From the NCBI RefSeq assembly GCF_016595415.1, contig NZ_JAENIO010000006.1, forward strand, positions 1 to 64,000: a stretch of 64,000 nt of DNA. The letters are read 5' to 3'. The DNA comes from Roseibacillus ishigakijimensis. Lineage in GTDB: Bacteria; Verrucomicrobiota; Verrucomicrobiia; Verrucomicrobiales; Akkermansiaceae. This document shows positions 37,446 to 46,574 of this stretch, piece after piece. The position numbers and the translations under genes were made by a program. Each line of letters begins with the position of its first letter. The first letter of the stretch is position 1. The notes below the pieces were generated by a model, which was given only the letters and a program-made list of their open reading frames with translations, was not told where the DNA came from and ran no database searches.

Positions 37446-38681
37446 TTAATTGCTCAAGTTATCTTTAATTCTTTGGCAGACTTCGATGATGTTTTCGCGG
37501 GAGTTAAAGGCCGAGACGCGGAAGAAGCCCTCGCCCGCAGCCCCGAAGCCGGAACCGGGCGTGATGACCACCTGGGCGTCGTTGAGCATGCGGTCGAACA
37601 TGTCCCAGCTGGTGTTGCCTGCCGGGCAAGCGACCCAGACGTAGGGGGCGTTTTCTCCTCCAAAGACGGAGAGTCCGATCGCTTCGCAGGCTTCGCGCAG
37701 GAGGCGGGCGTTCTCCATGTAGTGGTTGATGAGCTCGCTGACCTGGGCCTTGCCTTCCTCGCTGTAGAGAGCTTCCGCGCCGCGTTGCACGGGGTAGCTG
37801 GCACCGTTGAACTTGGTGGAAGTGCGGCGGGACCAGAGGTCGCGGATGGCCACTTTTTCGCCGCTCTCGGTGGTGCCAAAGACGGACTTGGGCGCGACCA
37901 CCCAGCCGCAGCGCACGCCGGTGAAGCCGCCGTTTTTCGAGAAGGAGCGGAACTCCAGAGCGCAGTCACGGGCACCTTCGATCTCGTAAATGGAGCGTGG
38001 CACCTCGGGGTCCTGGATGAAGGCCTCGTAGGCGGCGTCAAAGAGGATGAGGGCGTTGTGCTTCTTGGCATATTCGACCCAGGCGGTGAGCTGCTCGCGG
38101 GTGGCGGAGGCTCCGGTGGGATTATTGGGGTAGCAGAGGTAGATGAGGTCCACGGGCTCCTCGGGCAAAGCGGGCACGAAGTTGTTTTCCGCCGTGCAGG
38201 GGAGGTAGACGAGGCCTTCGTAGCGGCCGTTCTCATCGGCTTCCCCGGTGTTGCCGATCATCACGTTGGTGTCGACATAGACGGGGTAGACGGGGTCGGT
38301 GATGGCGATGCGGTTGCCGGGGCCGAGGATGTCGAGGATGTTGCCGGAATCGCATTTGGAGCCGTCGGAGACGAAGATTTCGTCGGCTTCGATGTTCAAG
38401 GCGCTATAGTTATTGGCGATGATCGCTTCGCGCAAAAAGTCGTAGCCTTGCTCGGGGCCATAGCCGCGGAAGGTGTCGCGGTTGCCCAGTTCGTCGACCG
38501 CTGCCTTCATGGCATTGCGGGCGGCCTCGGGGAGAGGCTCGGTCACGTCGCCGATGCCACAGCGGATGAGGCGTCCGGCTTTGTCGGGATTGGACTCGGT
38601 AAAGGCCTTCACCCGGCGGGCGATTTCGGGGAAAAGGTAACCAGCTTTCAGTTTCAGGAAGTTCTCGTTGACGCGTGCCAT
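37446..38681 (-). CDS. dapL: LL-diaminopimelate aminotransferase
   Basis: 411 residues from the ATG at 38681, the family's usual length; the frame's extension to 39017 is spurious. Key segments: [85 protein letters not shown], and [18 protein letters not shown], where the Lys after SFS binds pyridoxal phosphate. It converts tetrahydrodipicolinate directly to LL-diaminopimelate for lysine and peptidoglycan synthesis. The pathway is typical of chlamydiae, Verrucomicrobia, plants and cyanobacteria. It sits just upstream of a peptidoglycan enzyme gene. Confidence 0.96.
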   Translation of the reverse strand: MARVNENFLKLKAGYLFPEIARRVKAFTESNPDKAGRLIRCGIGDVTEPLPEAARNAMKAAVDELGNRDTFRGYGPEQGYDFLREAIIANNYSALNIEADEIFVSDGSKCDSGNILDILGPGNRIAITDPVYPVYVDTNVMIGNTGEADENGRYEGLVYLPCTAENNFVPALPEEPVDLIYLCYPNNPTGASATREQLTAWVEYAKKHNALILFDAAYEAFIQDPEVPRSIYEIEGARDCALEFRSFSKNGGFTGVRCGWVVAPKSVFGTTESGEKVAIRDLWSRRTSTKFNGASYPVQRGAEALYSEEGKAQVSELINHYMENARLLREACEAIGLSVFGGENAPYVWVACPAGNTSWDMFDRMLNDAQVVITPGSGFGAAGEGFFRVSAFNSRENIIEVCQRIKDNLSN

Positions 38682-38800
38682 GATGGCCACGGCATAGCGG
38701 GAACGAGCCCGCGCGCCAAAGAAAAAACCGCGAATCCGCAGTGGGCGCGGGCGGGTTCTTTTGCTTGCGGGAGGACGGGGCGCTAGCGATGGTAGGGAGA

Positions 38801-39742
38801 ATGAAGACTTTCCTTCTCTCTTCCCTATGGCTGGGCGGGCTGGCCCTCGCTGAGGACCCAACCTGGCAGCTGGTGTGGCAGGATGAATTTTCCGGCGACC
38901 AGATCGATGCCAGCAAGTGGGACTATCAGCTGGGAAACGGCTTCTACTCCTATGATGCCCAGATGTGGATCGCGGGTTGGGGGAATGGGGAGCGGCAGTA
39001 TTACACCGACTCGCCAAACAATGCCTTCCTGCGCGAGGGGCACCTGGTCATCCGGGCCCTCAAGCAATCCCTGCATCAATGTGGCTACACCTCGGCGCGG
39101 CTCCGCACCAAGGGGCAAGATGGTCGGTCACTCTTCGCGCAACGCTATGGCCGCTTTGAGGTGAGGGCCCACCTTCCCTCCGGGCAGGGGCTCTGGCCGG
39201 CGATCTGGCTTTTGCCGGAAAAGGAAGATTACGGTCCTTGGGCAGCCTCGGGTGAGATCGACTTGATGGAGGCGCGGGGCCAGGAGCCGGGCAAAGTGCT
39301 CGGCACGATTCACTATGGAGCGCGCTGGCCGCTCAACCAGCACAGTGGCGGCGAGTATCTCTTTCCCGAGGGAGAGGATTTTACGAGCTTTCACACCTAT
39401 GCCCTGGAGTGGGAGCCGGGTGAAATTCGGTGGTTTGTTGATGGTCATCTCTACTCGCGCAAAAACTTCTGGTGGAGTAGCTCCGCGCACGAGAACGGGC
39501 AAGGGCTGCCTCCGCAGTCGGCGGAGGACCTCAATGCTTGGCCGGCACCCTTCAACCAGCCTTTCCACCTCTTGCTCAATCTGGCTGTGGGCGGGCAGTT
39601 CCCCGGTGATCCGGAGGCGACCACGGAGTTTCCCGCCGAGTTCGTCATCGATTATGTGCGCGTCTACCAGCGGGAAGGCGGAGCGGGAGAGGTCCAGCCC
39701 CGCGGGGAGGGAGAGATGCCCTTTGCCCCGGCGGAACCATGA
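38801..39742 (+). CDS. Secreted GH16 beta-glucanase
   Basis: 313 residues from the ATG at 38801, which opens the signal peptide [17 protein letters not shown]; an ATG at 38741 would place 20 unrelated residues in front. The GH16 jelly roll is complete: [53 protein letters not shown], catalytic [10 protein letters not shown] with the two Glu residues around Asp, and [21 protein letters not shown]16 enzymes of this form cleave beta-1,3- or mixed-linked glucans such as laminarin, outside the cell. It converges on the TIM-barrel gene with only 9 bases between them. Confidence 0.94.
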   Translation: MKTFLLSSLWLGGLALAEDPTWQLVWQDEFSGDQIDASKWDYQLGNGFYSYDAQMWIAGWGNGERQYYTDSPNNAFLREGHLVIRALKQSLHQCGYTSARLRTKGQDGRSLFAQRYGRFEVRAHLPSGQGLWPAIWLLPEKEDYGPWAASGEIDLMEARGQEPGKVLGTIHYGARWPLNQHSGGEYLFPEGEDFTSFHTYALEWEPGEIRWFVDGHLYSRKNFWWSSSAHENGQGLPPQSAEDLNAWPAPFNQPFHLLLNLAVGGQFPGDPEATTEFPAEFVIDYVRVYQREGGAGEVQPRGEGEMPFAPAEP

Positions 39743-39751
39743 GGGCGGGCT

Positions 39752-40603
39752 TCAGGAGAAGAGCGACTTCATGAAGTCCAGGCCCTGCTTGGCGAAGATA
39801 TCCTGGTTGTCGGCAAATTTTTTCCAGATACAGACCGCGCCCGCGAGGTCGCGATTTGCGGGGGTGAAGGACTCGATGGTGATGTGACCGGAGTAGTTGA
39901 TCGCCTGCAGCGCCTCGCGGAAGTCACCCCAGGGAGTGAGCCCGGTGCCGGTGATGCCCCGGTGATTTTCGGAGACCTGCACATGAAGGAGCTGGTCGCC
40001 GGCTTCGCGGATGGCTCCGCCGAGATCGCCCTCCTCAATGGTCATGTGAAAGGTGTCGATCATGACTTTGGCGGCGGGGTGGCCGATGTCCTGGACCATG
40101 CGGAGGGTGTCGGCGGTGGTATTGACCAGATCGGTCTCGAAGCGGTTGATGGCCTCCAAGGCGATCTGGAGATTGCGGGAAGCGGCTTCTTCGCTGACTT
40201 TGCGCAACTGTTCCACGGCCTGGTTCCACTCTGCGAGGCGTTCTTCGGGCGGGAGCTGGCGAGCTTTTCCGACTTCGGAATACATGGGGCCGGCGAAGAA
40301 ATCCGCGCCCAGTTCGGCGGTGAAGTCCAGACAACCCTTGATGTAGTCGTGGGCCCCTTGCACCACCTGGGGGTCGGAGTTGGTCAGATCGCGACCGGGT
40401 CCGAAGGCTCCGCAGACCGTGGCGGTGAGACCTTCGCCATCGAGGGCCTTGCGAATCTCTCCCGCATCCACCAGGGAGAGGTCCTCGATGGGGAGCTCCA
40501 CGCTATCGAAGCCGAGGTTCTTGATGGTGGAGAAAAGGGAGACCTTGTCGGTGCCGAAGGGGGAAGTCCAAAGCCAGGTGCTGGCGCCAAATTGAATGCT
40601 CAT
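39752..40603 (-). CDS. Sugar phosphate isomerase/epimerase (xylose isomerase-like TIM barrel)
   Basis: 283 residues without signal peptide. AP_endonuc_2-type TIM barrel: FGASTWLWTSPFG at the start, LGFDSVELPIEDLSL, FFAGPMYSEVGKARQL, LQIALEAINRFETDLVNT (metal-site Glu), VMIDTFHMTIEEGDLGGAI (Asp and His), LLHVQVSENHRGITGTG and GHITIESFTP (final Glu). These match tagatose/psicose 3-epimerase-like and hydroxypyruvate isomerase-like enzymes, so it probably epimerises or isomerises a ketose in the cytoplasm. The exact sugar cannot be told. The SDR gene 78 bases upstream may be a partner. Confidence 0.88.
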   Translation of the reverse strand: MSIQFGASTWLWTSPFGTDKVSLFSTIKNLGFDSVELPIEDLSLVDAGEIRKALDGEGLTATVCGAFGPGRDLTNSDPQVVQGAHDYIKGCLDFTAELGADFFAGPMYSEVGKARQLPPEERLAEWNQAVEQLRKVSEEAASRNLQIALEAINRFETDLVNTTADTLRMVQDIGHPAAKVMIDTFHMTIEEGDLGGAIREAGDQLLHVQVSENHRGITGTGLTPWGDFREALQAINYSGHITIESFTPANRDLAGAVCIWKKFADNQDIFAKQGLDFMKSLFS

Positions 40604-40681
40604 AGATGGTCCAGTGTCGCGGGATTCCCATTTGGGCTCAATCTCTTTTCATGGCGAACTTTTACCAGAAAATGTGCGAGA

Positions 40682-41398
40682 TTATGCCTTTTGCCCCGCC
40701 GGGCGGAGTTGGATATCACCAATATTGACGTGCGCGGGGGCGGCCAGGATTTGGTAAACGCAGTCGGCGACATCGGCCGGACGGAGGATGGGAGCGGACT
40801 CGCGGAGCTGGCTGAGTTTCTCTTCGCGCCCTTCGAAATACTTGTCCAGAATGGCGGTGTCGACAAAGCCGGGGCTGACGGTGGCGACCTGATGGGGAGA
40901 GCCATCGCCGGCCAACTCGCTGCGCAAGGATTCGGTGAGTGCGCGCACCGCGAACTTGGTGGGTGAGTAGAAGCCGCCGGTCTGGGGCACGCGGTGGCCG
41001 CTCATGCTGGAGAGATTGACGATGCGGCCTCCGCTGGCGGGGAAGAGCTTGAGGGCGTGCTGGGTGGCCATGATGAGCCCGTGGACGTTGACTTGCCACA
41101 TTTGTGCAAAGCGTTCGGGATCGCCATCGCTGACCCGCTCCATCCAGGCCACGCCTGCATTGTTGACGAGGGCGTCGAGGGTGCCGGTGGCTTCCTGGAT
41201 GATCTCAAAGGCATGGCCGATGCGCTCCGGTTGGCTGAGGTCGCAGGAAATGCGATCGGCCCCGGCGGGCACCTTGCCAATCTGGCGGCAGAGGCCAAAG
41301 ACGCGTGCTCCCCGAGCGAGAAGGAGCTCCGTGATGGCGGATCCAATGCCACTGGAAGCTCCGGTGACGGCGATGCATTTCCCTTGTAAATCGGACAT
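40682..41398 (-). CDS. SDR-family NAD(P)-dependent oxidoreductase
   Basis: 238 residues from the ATG at 41398; a GTG start at 41485 would add 29 unconserved residues. Classical SDR: AVTGASSGIGSAITELL (coenzyme loop), LVNNAGVAW, IVNLSSMSGHRV (catalytic Ser), FYSPTKFAVRALTESLRSE (Tyr-x-x-x-Lys) and TVSPGFVDT. It oxidises or reduces an alcohol or ketone with NAD(P) in the cytoplasm; the substrate is unknown. It lies upstream of the TIM-barrel isomerase on the same strand. Confidence 0.92.
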   Translation of the reverse strand: MSDLQGKCIAVTGASSGIGSAITELLLARGARVFGLCRQIGKVPAGADRISCDLSQPERIGHAFEIIQEATGTLDALVNNAGVAWMERVSDGDPERFAQMWQVNVHGLIMATQHALKLFPASGGRIVNLSSMSGHRVPQTGGFYSPTKFAVRALTESLRSELAGDGSPHQVATVSPGFVDTAILDKYFEGREEKLSQLRESAPILRPADVADCVYQILAAPAHVNIGDIQLRPAGQKA

Positions 41399-41496
41399 GG
41401 GTCTACTCAAAACCAGCCCGCCGAACTTGGCAAGAAGACAGCGGGCGAACCCCCGCTGGCCGGACTGCCCTTTTCCTGCTAACACTGCCCCTTCCT

Positions 41497-42180
41497 ATGA
41501 AGCCCACCACCAACGTCGCCGAAACCCGTGCTCCCGACGGCGCGCACTTCCGCCTCATCGAACACGACGGCGAATACTATCTCTACATGAATGATCGCCA
41601 GGTGATGAGCACTAAGATGACCTACTCCGAGCGCATGCTGGCGGACTACGGATGTGACTTCCGGGGCACTCGCCCGGGGTGCCGGGTGCTGGTGGGCGGG
41701 CTGGGTTTGGGCTTCAGCCTGCGGCGCGCGCTGGAACTCACGGGGCCGGATTCCCGCTGCGAGGTGGCGGAGCTCTTGCCCGAGATCGTGCGCTGGAATC
41801 GTGAGTTGGTAGGGGGCTACAATGACGACATTCTCACCGATGAGCGCACGGTGGTGACCATTGACGACGTCTTTCATTGCATCCGCCGGGCGGCCAGAGG
41901 CGAGGTCGCGCCCTACGATGCCATCCTGCTCGATGTCGATGACGGGCCTTCCTCCCTGCTGCAGCCGCAGAATTCCCAGCTCTACCAAGCTGAGGGGCTC
42001 GATCTGCTCAAGCAGGCCCTCGCGCCTGATGGCCGCATCGCCTTCTGGGCGGTCGAAAGGGATCCGCGTCTTTTCCGCAGCCTCAAGAAGGCAAAATTCT
42101 GGGTGGAGGAATATCCCTGTGCCAAGCACGAGCGCGCCAAGCGCAAGGAACATGCCATCTACCTTGCGGTGAGACGATAA
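41497..42180 (+). CDS. Spermidine synthase-like SAM-dependent protein
   Basis: 227 residues. Spermidine-synthase-like Rossmann fold: GEYYLYMNDRQVMSTKMTYSERML, CRVLVGGLGLGFSLRRALEL (glycine-rich SAM loop), CEVAELLPEIVRWN, DAILLDVDDGPSSLL and LDLLKQALAPDGRIAFW. In true polyamine synthases a conserved YxE precedes the glycine loop and a DxxD-type site binds putrescine; here MSTKMTYSER and DVDDGP stand there, so polyamine synthesis is uncertain and a different aminopropyl- or methyltransferase role is possible. Cytoplasmic. It has no close operon partner. Confidence 0.85.
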   Translation: MKPTTNVAETRAPDGAHFRLIEHDGEYYLYMNDRQVMSTKMTYSERMLADYGCDFRGTRPGCRVLVGGLGLGFSLRRALELTGPDSRCEVAELLPEIVRWNRELVGGYNDDILTDERTVVTIDDVFHCIRRAARGEVAPYDAILLDVDDGPSSLLQPQNSQLYQAEGLDLLKQALAPDGRIAFWAVERDPRLFRSLKKAKFWVEEYPCAKHERAKRKEHAIYLAVRR

Positions 42181-42326
42181 GAGGATTTTTCGAGGAGGCT
42201 TCCAGTGGCGTTATTGCCCAGAAAGCGGAGAGTTGTGAGTGCCTCGCAATGTAGGTGGGGGCTTTTGTTGTTTTCTAATTCACGAGAAATATAGTAGGAC
42301 CTCATGCGGTAAACTCGAAATCTCCT

Positions 42327-43376
42327 GTGAACGCGCACTCTCCTTTTATCCTGACTGTTGGCAGCCTTTGGCTGGGCCTATCCACTACCAATGCGGTCAA
42401 TATCGTCCTCGATTTTGTCCCCTCCAATAATCTTTTCTCAGGAAATGCCACCGCGCGGGCAGCGGTTAGCCAAGCGGCCTCCGATATCAGTGCGGCGTTG
42501 ACCAATTCGCTTTCTCCGCTGGCGACTGACACCTACACGGGGACCAATGGCGCGAATTCATCGACCGTAGATTGGCGTTTGCAATACACCCAGCCCAATT
42601 CCGGGAATGCGGTGACATTGGAGAATCCCCACAGTTCTCCCGGGTTCGGTCTTGACGAGATTAAGATTTACGTGGGAGGGCGTGATTTGGGGGGGAACAC
42701 GCTGGGGCAGGGCGGGCCGGGAGGAATTGGCTTTAATTTGGGTGGCACGATCGGGCCGGGTTCATTTGCCGATGCCGTCGACCAGATGGAGGCCCTTTCC
42801 GATGCGGCCATGCTGCGGGGGAGTGGGCCGGTGCTCTACGTTCAGAGCACAACCTTCAACGGAGAAGATGTGACCTTGCAATCGGGAATTTTTGTCGGAA
42901 ATCTCTGGTTTGACACCGATACCGACAATGATGGGAACACGGATAGTGCTGCTGAGTTGGGGTTGAGCTGGCACTATGACCACACCATCGGGGTGGCCGG
43001 TGGAAAGATCGATCTCTACACCGTTGCTCTTCACGAGATTCTCCATGCCATTGGTTTCGGCATTGGCGAAAGCTGGAATAGCCAGGTCTCGGGCAATGAA
43101 TGGACCGGGATGGAGGCCAACAGTGTCTATGAAGGACTAGGCGCGGTGCCCATTGATGGCGGACATTTGGCGGCCGGGACGATGAGCACCAGCATTGTGG
43201 ATGGCTCCACCCAAGAGGCGGTCATGGGCCCCACTCTCAGTGCGGGCCAGCGCAAGACCTTGACCGAGCTGGACCTCGCCATCCTTCGGGACCTTGGCTA
43301 CGAGACCATCCCCGAGCCCTCTTCGCTCTCGCTCTGTGCGTTGGGCTTGCTCGCGGTATTCCGGCGCCGGAAGTAG
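42327..43376 (+). CDS. PEP-CTERM protein with HExxH metalloprotease-like site
   Basis: 349 residues from a GTG start with signal peptide; no clear ribosome-binding site precedes it. A metzincin-like core is visible: VALHEILHAIGFGIGES, with His236, Glu237 and His240, but Ile where the third zinc ligand of a classical HExxHxxGxxH site would stand. A preceding DTDTDNDGNTDSAAELG segment is a calcium-type loop. The end is IPEPSSLSLCALGLLAVFRRRK, a PEP-CTERM tail for exosortase-dependent export. It is probably an extracellular protease or a relative that lost one ligand. The last 79 bases overlap the convergent PLDc_N gene. Confidence 0.85.
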   Translation: MNAHSPFILTVGSLWLGLSTTNAVNIVLDFVPSNNLFSGNATARAAVSQAASDISAALTNSLSPLATDTYTGTNGANSSTVDWRLQYTQPNSGNAVTLENPHSSPGFGLDEIKIYVGGRDLGGNTLGQGGPGGIGFNLGGTIGPGSFADAVDQMEALSDAAMLRGSGPVLYVQSTTFNGEDVTLQSGIFVGNLWFDTDTDNDGNTDSAAELGLSWHYDHTIGVAGGKIDLYTVALHEILHAIGFGIGESWNSQVSGNEWTGMEANSVYEGLGAVPIDGGHLAAGTMSTSIVDGSTQEAVMGPTLSAGQRKTLTELDLAILRDLGYETIPEPSSLSLCALGLLAVFRRRK

Positions 43377-43621
43377 AGCAGTGCGGCGACGGCCCCAAGG
43401 ATCGGACAGAGGAAAATGACGAGCATCCAGAGCGGGACCTCGCTGCCCTCTCCCTCGCACAGCACCCTACGAACGGCTGCAATCGTGCTCCAGACCCAGA
43501 AGACAATGATGAGGACGTTGAGGACCTGAGCGAGAAAGAATGGCCAGCGAAATCCGGAATCGTATGCGAGGTCGCTCTGGACCAAGAGGTCAGTAGGTTG
43601 GGTGAGGAGTGAGGCAGTCAT
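43298..43621 (-). CDS. PLDc_N-type small membrane protein
   Basis: 107 residues with two helices: FFLAQVLNVLIIVFWVWSTI and WMLVIFLCPILGAVAALLYFRRR. The second helix, with its CPILGAxAY/LLYFxxRR pattern, is the phospholipase D N-terminal (PLDc_N) module that also occurs alone as a small membrane protein. No HKD catalytic motif is present, so it is not a phospholipase. The tail (TASKPNAQSESEEGSGMVS) lies in the 79 bases shared with the convergent PEP-CTERM gene. It follows the Lgt-like gene by 6 bases and is the last gene of that operon. Confidence 0.78.
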   Translation of the reverse strand: MTASLLTQPTDLLVQSDLAYDSGFRWPFFLAQVLNVLIIVFWVWSTIAAVRRVLCEGEGSEVPLWMLVIFLCPILGAVAALLYFRRRNTASKPNAQSESEEGSGMVS

Positions 43622-43627
43622 GGCTAT

Positions 43628-44332
43628 TCAAGCGAAGGCTATCGGCGGATGGAGTTGCCGTCGACGAAAAGCGAGCAGACCGATGAAGGTCAGCGCCAAA
43701 GCGAAGAGTTGATAGCCGGAGAGCCCGAGGAAGGGCTTGGGGGTGGCGCGAAGAAATTCGTGACCAAAGCGAAACAAGCCGTAGGCGATGAGGTAGAGGT
43801 GGAAGTGTTGGCCCCGGAGAAGGCCGAAACGGCGAAAGTTGAAGAAGAGAAGGAAGGCGAGCCCATTGAAGGCGATTTCCACCTGCACGGCGGGCCAGTG
43901 GGTGAGGGGCCCGAGCGAGCAGGCGATCCCGCGGCAGCAGCCGTGACTGAGACACCCGAGGCGGCCCACGATGAGGGCGAGGGGGACCACGGCGGCGAAG
44001 CCATCGCCGGTCGCTTTGCGATAGCCGAGAAGTTTCTTGGCCCCCTCCACTCCGAGGAAGCCGCCCAGCAAGGCTCCGGTGACGGATTTGCCAGTGAGCC
44101 AGTGGAGAAGCCGCTGATCGGAGGCCGACACCAGCCAGCCTTCGGAAAGGAGGTAGGCCAGCTTGGCTCCGAGAAAGGCACAGGCCAAGGCGGCGCCGTA
44201 GATGAGCGGGATGAGGGGGTCGTTTTTGCTACGGCGAATCCAGTAAACGGCGGAGAGGATGATTCCCAGCAGCAAGGTGAGGGGGTAGTAGGGAAAACCG
44301 GCGTTGGGAGCGCTGGGGAAGAGCGTGCTCAT
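43628..44332 (-). CDS. Lgt-like prolipoprotein diacylglyceryl transferase family protein
   Basis: 234 residues and about seven transmembrane helices. GALLGGFLGVEGAKKLLG, TGDGFAAVVPLALIVGRLGCLSHGCCRG and GLFRFGHEFLRATPK correspond to the Lgt core, in which GRxGNF/CFxxG carries the essential Arg. Lgt moves diacylglyceryl from phosphatidylglycerol to the cysteine of prelipoproteins in the inner membrane. This copy is shorter than housekeeping Lgt (about 260-300) and has Cys-rich GCLSHGCC where Lgt has GNFIN, so it is a divergent paralogue that may use another acceptor. It starts in the stop codon of the preceding small membrane gene (ATGA). Confidence 0.8.
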   Translation of the reverse strand: MSTLFPSAPNAGFPYYPLTLLLGIILSAVYWIRRSKNDPLIPLIYGAALACAFLGAKLAYLLSEGWLVSASDQRLLHWLTGKSVTGALLGGFLGVEGAKKLLGYRKATGDGFAAVVPLALIVGRLGCLSHGCCRGIACSLGPLTHWPAVQVEIAFNGLAFLLFFNFRRFGLLRGQHFHLYLIAYGLFRFGHEFLRATPKPFLGLSGYQLFALALTFIGLLAFRRRQLHPPIAFA

Positions 44333-44817
44333 GGCTGTTCGGCGGGGGCGGGCAGAGGCTCTCCCGCGGGGGTGAGGTCACGGCCCGTGCCCAAGAACCC
44401 TTCATCTTCATCCGCAGTCGTTTCCCCGGGACTCTCGGTTTCTCGGGCTTTTCGTTCCTCTTGTTGCCGCACCCAATCATCGGGCGGGCGGTGTCCGAAG
44501 CCCTCATCTCCGAGGCTGCCGAGACAACCGGCGAAGAAGATGATGAAACAGAGCGTGGCCTCTGCGATGGGATAAATAATCAAGCCCAGTGCCAGCATGC
44601 CGCCGCTTACTTTTTTCCGGAGAGTGACGAGCAGAAGAATCCACCCAACTAGAATGGCGAAAGCTCCCGAGCCGAGGGCCGAAAAAGCGAGGTCGGGGTT
44701 CTTCTCGATCGCTGCCCAGAGAGAGAGAAGAGCGGTGACCACGATGGGCAGGAGATAAGCGATCCAGAGGCTCTTGGTGTGGACCTTAGCCCGAGGTGGA
44801 AGAGCGGGAGGAGTCAT
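44329..44817 (-). CDS. Small four-helix membrane protein (paralogue B)
   Basis: 162 residues: a short Pro-rich start, a KSLWIAYLLP entry into helix 1, three more helices, the last reading YPIAEATLCFIIFFAGCLGSLG, then an acidic, Pro-rich tail of about 55 residues. The plan (polar start, Trp at helix 1, Tyr-Pro and Gly-Cys around helix 4) is shared with the proteins at 44881-45207 and 46575-46877. No known domain recognised. It lies between paralogue A and the Lgt-like gene, overlapping the latter by four bases. Confidence 0.75.
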   Translation of the reverse strand: MTPPALPPRAKVHTKSLWIAYLLPIVVTALLSLWAAIEKNPDLAFSALGSGAFAILVGWILLLVTLRKKVSGGMLALGLIIYPIAEATLCFIIFFAGCLGSLGDEGFGHRPPDDWVRQQEERKARETESPGETTADEDEGFLGTGRDLTPAGEPLPAPAEQP

Positions 44818-44880
44818 GTTCGGATGGTTTATCAGAGGCGAGCCACAAGGGCGAGAACAAGAAGCGGGATAGAGGTTCCC

Positions 44881-45207
44881 TCAATGGATGGGATTGTCCA
44901 TGAAGTAGAGGGCGCATCCGGTGAGAGCGAGGGTGAGTAAGATAATCAGCTGGGCAAGAGGGTAGAAGAAAACGAGGAGGCAATGACTGCTTCCCTGATA
45001 GCGGTCTGCAGTCATTCTGGCAAAGACTCCCCAGCCTATGCAGTAAGCGGTTGCGAGAGAGATGAATAACCAGGCGCCGACGAGAGGGGGGTCACCTGAA
45101 AAAATGGGGTAGCTAAGGAGGGCGATAACGAGTAAGACGAGCCCGGGCGGCCCCAGCATACTGAGCCACAGTCCACGAGTGTTGAGTTCGGGAGGTTCGT
45201 CGTTCAT
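44881..45207 (-). CDS. Small four-helix membrane protein (paralogue A)
   Basis: 108 residues: polar start MNDEPPELNTRG, then LWLSMLGPPGLVLLVIALLSYP, two central helices, and FFYPLAQLIILLTLALTGCALYF at the end. The layout matches paralogues B and C, including the Tyr-Pro before and Gly-Cys within the last helix. The ATG sits in the TGA that ends the radical SAM frame, so it is translationally coupled to full-length radical SAM translation and not to the shorter product ending at the internal TAA. Function unknown. Confidence 0.78.
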   Translation of the reverse strand: MNDEPPELNTRGLWLSMLGPPGLVLLVIALLSYPIFSGDPPLVGAWLFISLATAYCIGWGVFARMTADRYQGSSHCLLVFFYPLAQLIILLTLALTGCALYFMDNPIH

Positions 45208-46559
45208 CAGGCCAGGCCGTAGTAGCGGCAGAAGGAGTCGAGCTGTCCATCGGGACGAATGACGTGGGTGCAGCAGCGGTCGATGCGGTCGTCATCCCAA
45301 GTGCCGGCATCCATGAAGGGCTTGATGAAGAGGCGGAAGGTGTCCTTTTCGCGCAGTTCGAAGTCCTTCAGAATCGCTCCCAGTTCGGTGTTTTCGCAGC
45401 CACATTACACGAGGTCGGAGAGATGGTAGCGAATCTTGTCCTGCAAAAATCCCTGCACTTTCGCAAAGTCGATGAACTCGGAGACACTGCGCGTGCCCAG
45501 GGGGGTCTTGAGCAGATAGCCAATGGTGGCGCAGTTCGGGTCCCCGCAGGGCAGGGGGGTGAAGTCGTCGGGCCCGAGCTGGTCATCCGATTGCGCCATG
45601 AGCCCGAGAATGATGTCGGCGGTGTTCAAGCGGCGTTCGCGGGCGTGGGTGCGGCCGGAATGGAACAGGGGCTGGAAGGAGACGCCCCGGCAGCTCTCAT
45701 ACCCGAGCCCGAATTGCACCGTCTCCCAGAGGTGGGGAAGATTCTCCGGCATCACGGTCATGGCGAGGGTGACGGGCAGACCGATGGCTTCGCAGTTGGC
45801 GAGCGCTTTTTTCTTCATCTCCCGCAGGTCTGTCCCCCGCAGCTCGACTTGTCCTTCCTGTTGGGGACCATCGAATTGTAAGTAAAGTTGCAGGTGTCCG
45901 CGCGAGACCCGCTTGCCGAGTTCCTCCAAGAAGCCCTTGTCGCCTGCCAGCTTCACGCCGTTGGTATTGATCAAGGCATAGTCGATACGAGGTTCCTCGT
46001 GAATCCAGTCGAGGAGTGCGAAGAACTCGGGATGGAGGGTGGGCTCTCCGCCGGAGAGTTGCAGCAGCTCGATGGGGCCTTTCCGATCGAGGACTCCAGT
46101 GATGCGTTGCTGGAGGGCGGCGAGGGAATGATACTTGAGGCGCTCGCCCGTGCCTGCCGGGGAGTCGGCGAAGCAGGTGGGGCAGGCGAGATTGCACGAG
46201 TCGACAATCTCGATGAGGGCGAGGCAGGTGGAGAGTTTTTCGATGGTGTCGGGCTGCCCGGCGTTTTTTCCCAACGTCCCCGGCAAGCCCGTGGAATCGG
46301 CGGGAGTGCAAGCGCAGCCGGGGCCGCAGCGATTGTCCTCCGAGCCTTGCGCCAGCCAGTAGAAGCGGGCGTCGGAGGAGATCACGGAGGTGCTCTCGCC
46401 ATGTTCGGGACAGCGCCGCCGTAGATGGACCTCGCTGTGGCCCTCGGCGGAGGAGATTTTCAAAACCTCCGCTGGCACCCGCTGGAGACAATCGGGACAA
46501 CGCGAGGTGGTGCGCTTCAGCTCGCGCGGATCGCGTAGGAGTGAGGTGGAAAAGTTCAT
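45207..46559 (-). CDS. Radical SAM enzyme (MJ0619/Tes-like), interrupted by an in-frame TAA
   Basis: 450 codons if codon 385 (TAA) is ignored; 384 residues if it is obeyed. N-terminal zinc-like module: RCPDCLQRVPAE and RRRCPEHGES; then CGPGCAC; then TCLALIEIVDSCNLACPTCF with the CxxxCxxC radical SAM cluster; SGGEPTLHP binds SAM; CGDPNCATIGY and FIDFAKVQ follow. After the TAA the same frame runs 65 more codons (CGCENTELGAILKDFELRE ... RCCTHVIRPDGQLDSFCRYYGLA), the conserved Cys-rich end of this family, and stops in ATGA shared with the next gene. The family includes tetraether lipid synthases and pterin C-methyltransferase candidates. CAA to TAA is the simplest change. Confidence 0.85.
45405..45407 (-). 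other. In-frame TAA inside the radical SAM gene
   Basis: Codon 385 reads TAA between DLV and CGCEN. Reading continues without frame change or other stop to the TGA at 45207-45209. It may be a recent nonsense mutation, an assembly error, or readthrough; UAA is the least likely of the stops to be recoded. Confidence 0.8.
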
Positions 46560-46574
46560 AGAAAAGAGAAGGAT

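Noticed and set aside
42293-42310. Tiny ATG-CGG-TAA frame behind AGGAC just upstream of the PEP-CTERM protease
   Set aside because: It could be a two-codon leader, but a match this short is expected by chance and no pairing supports attenuation.
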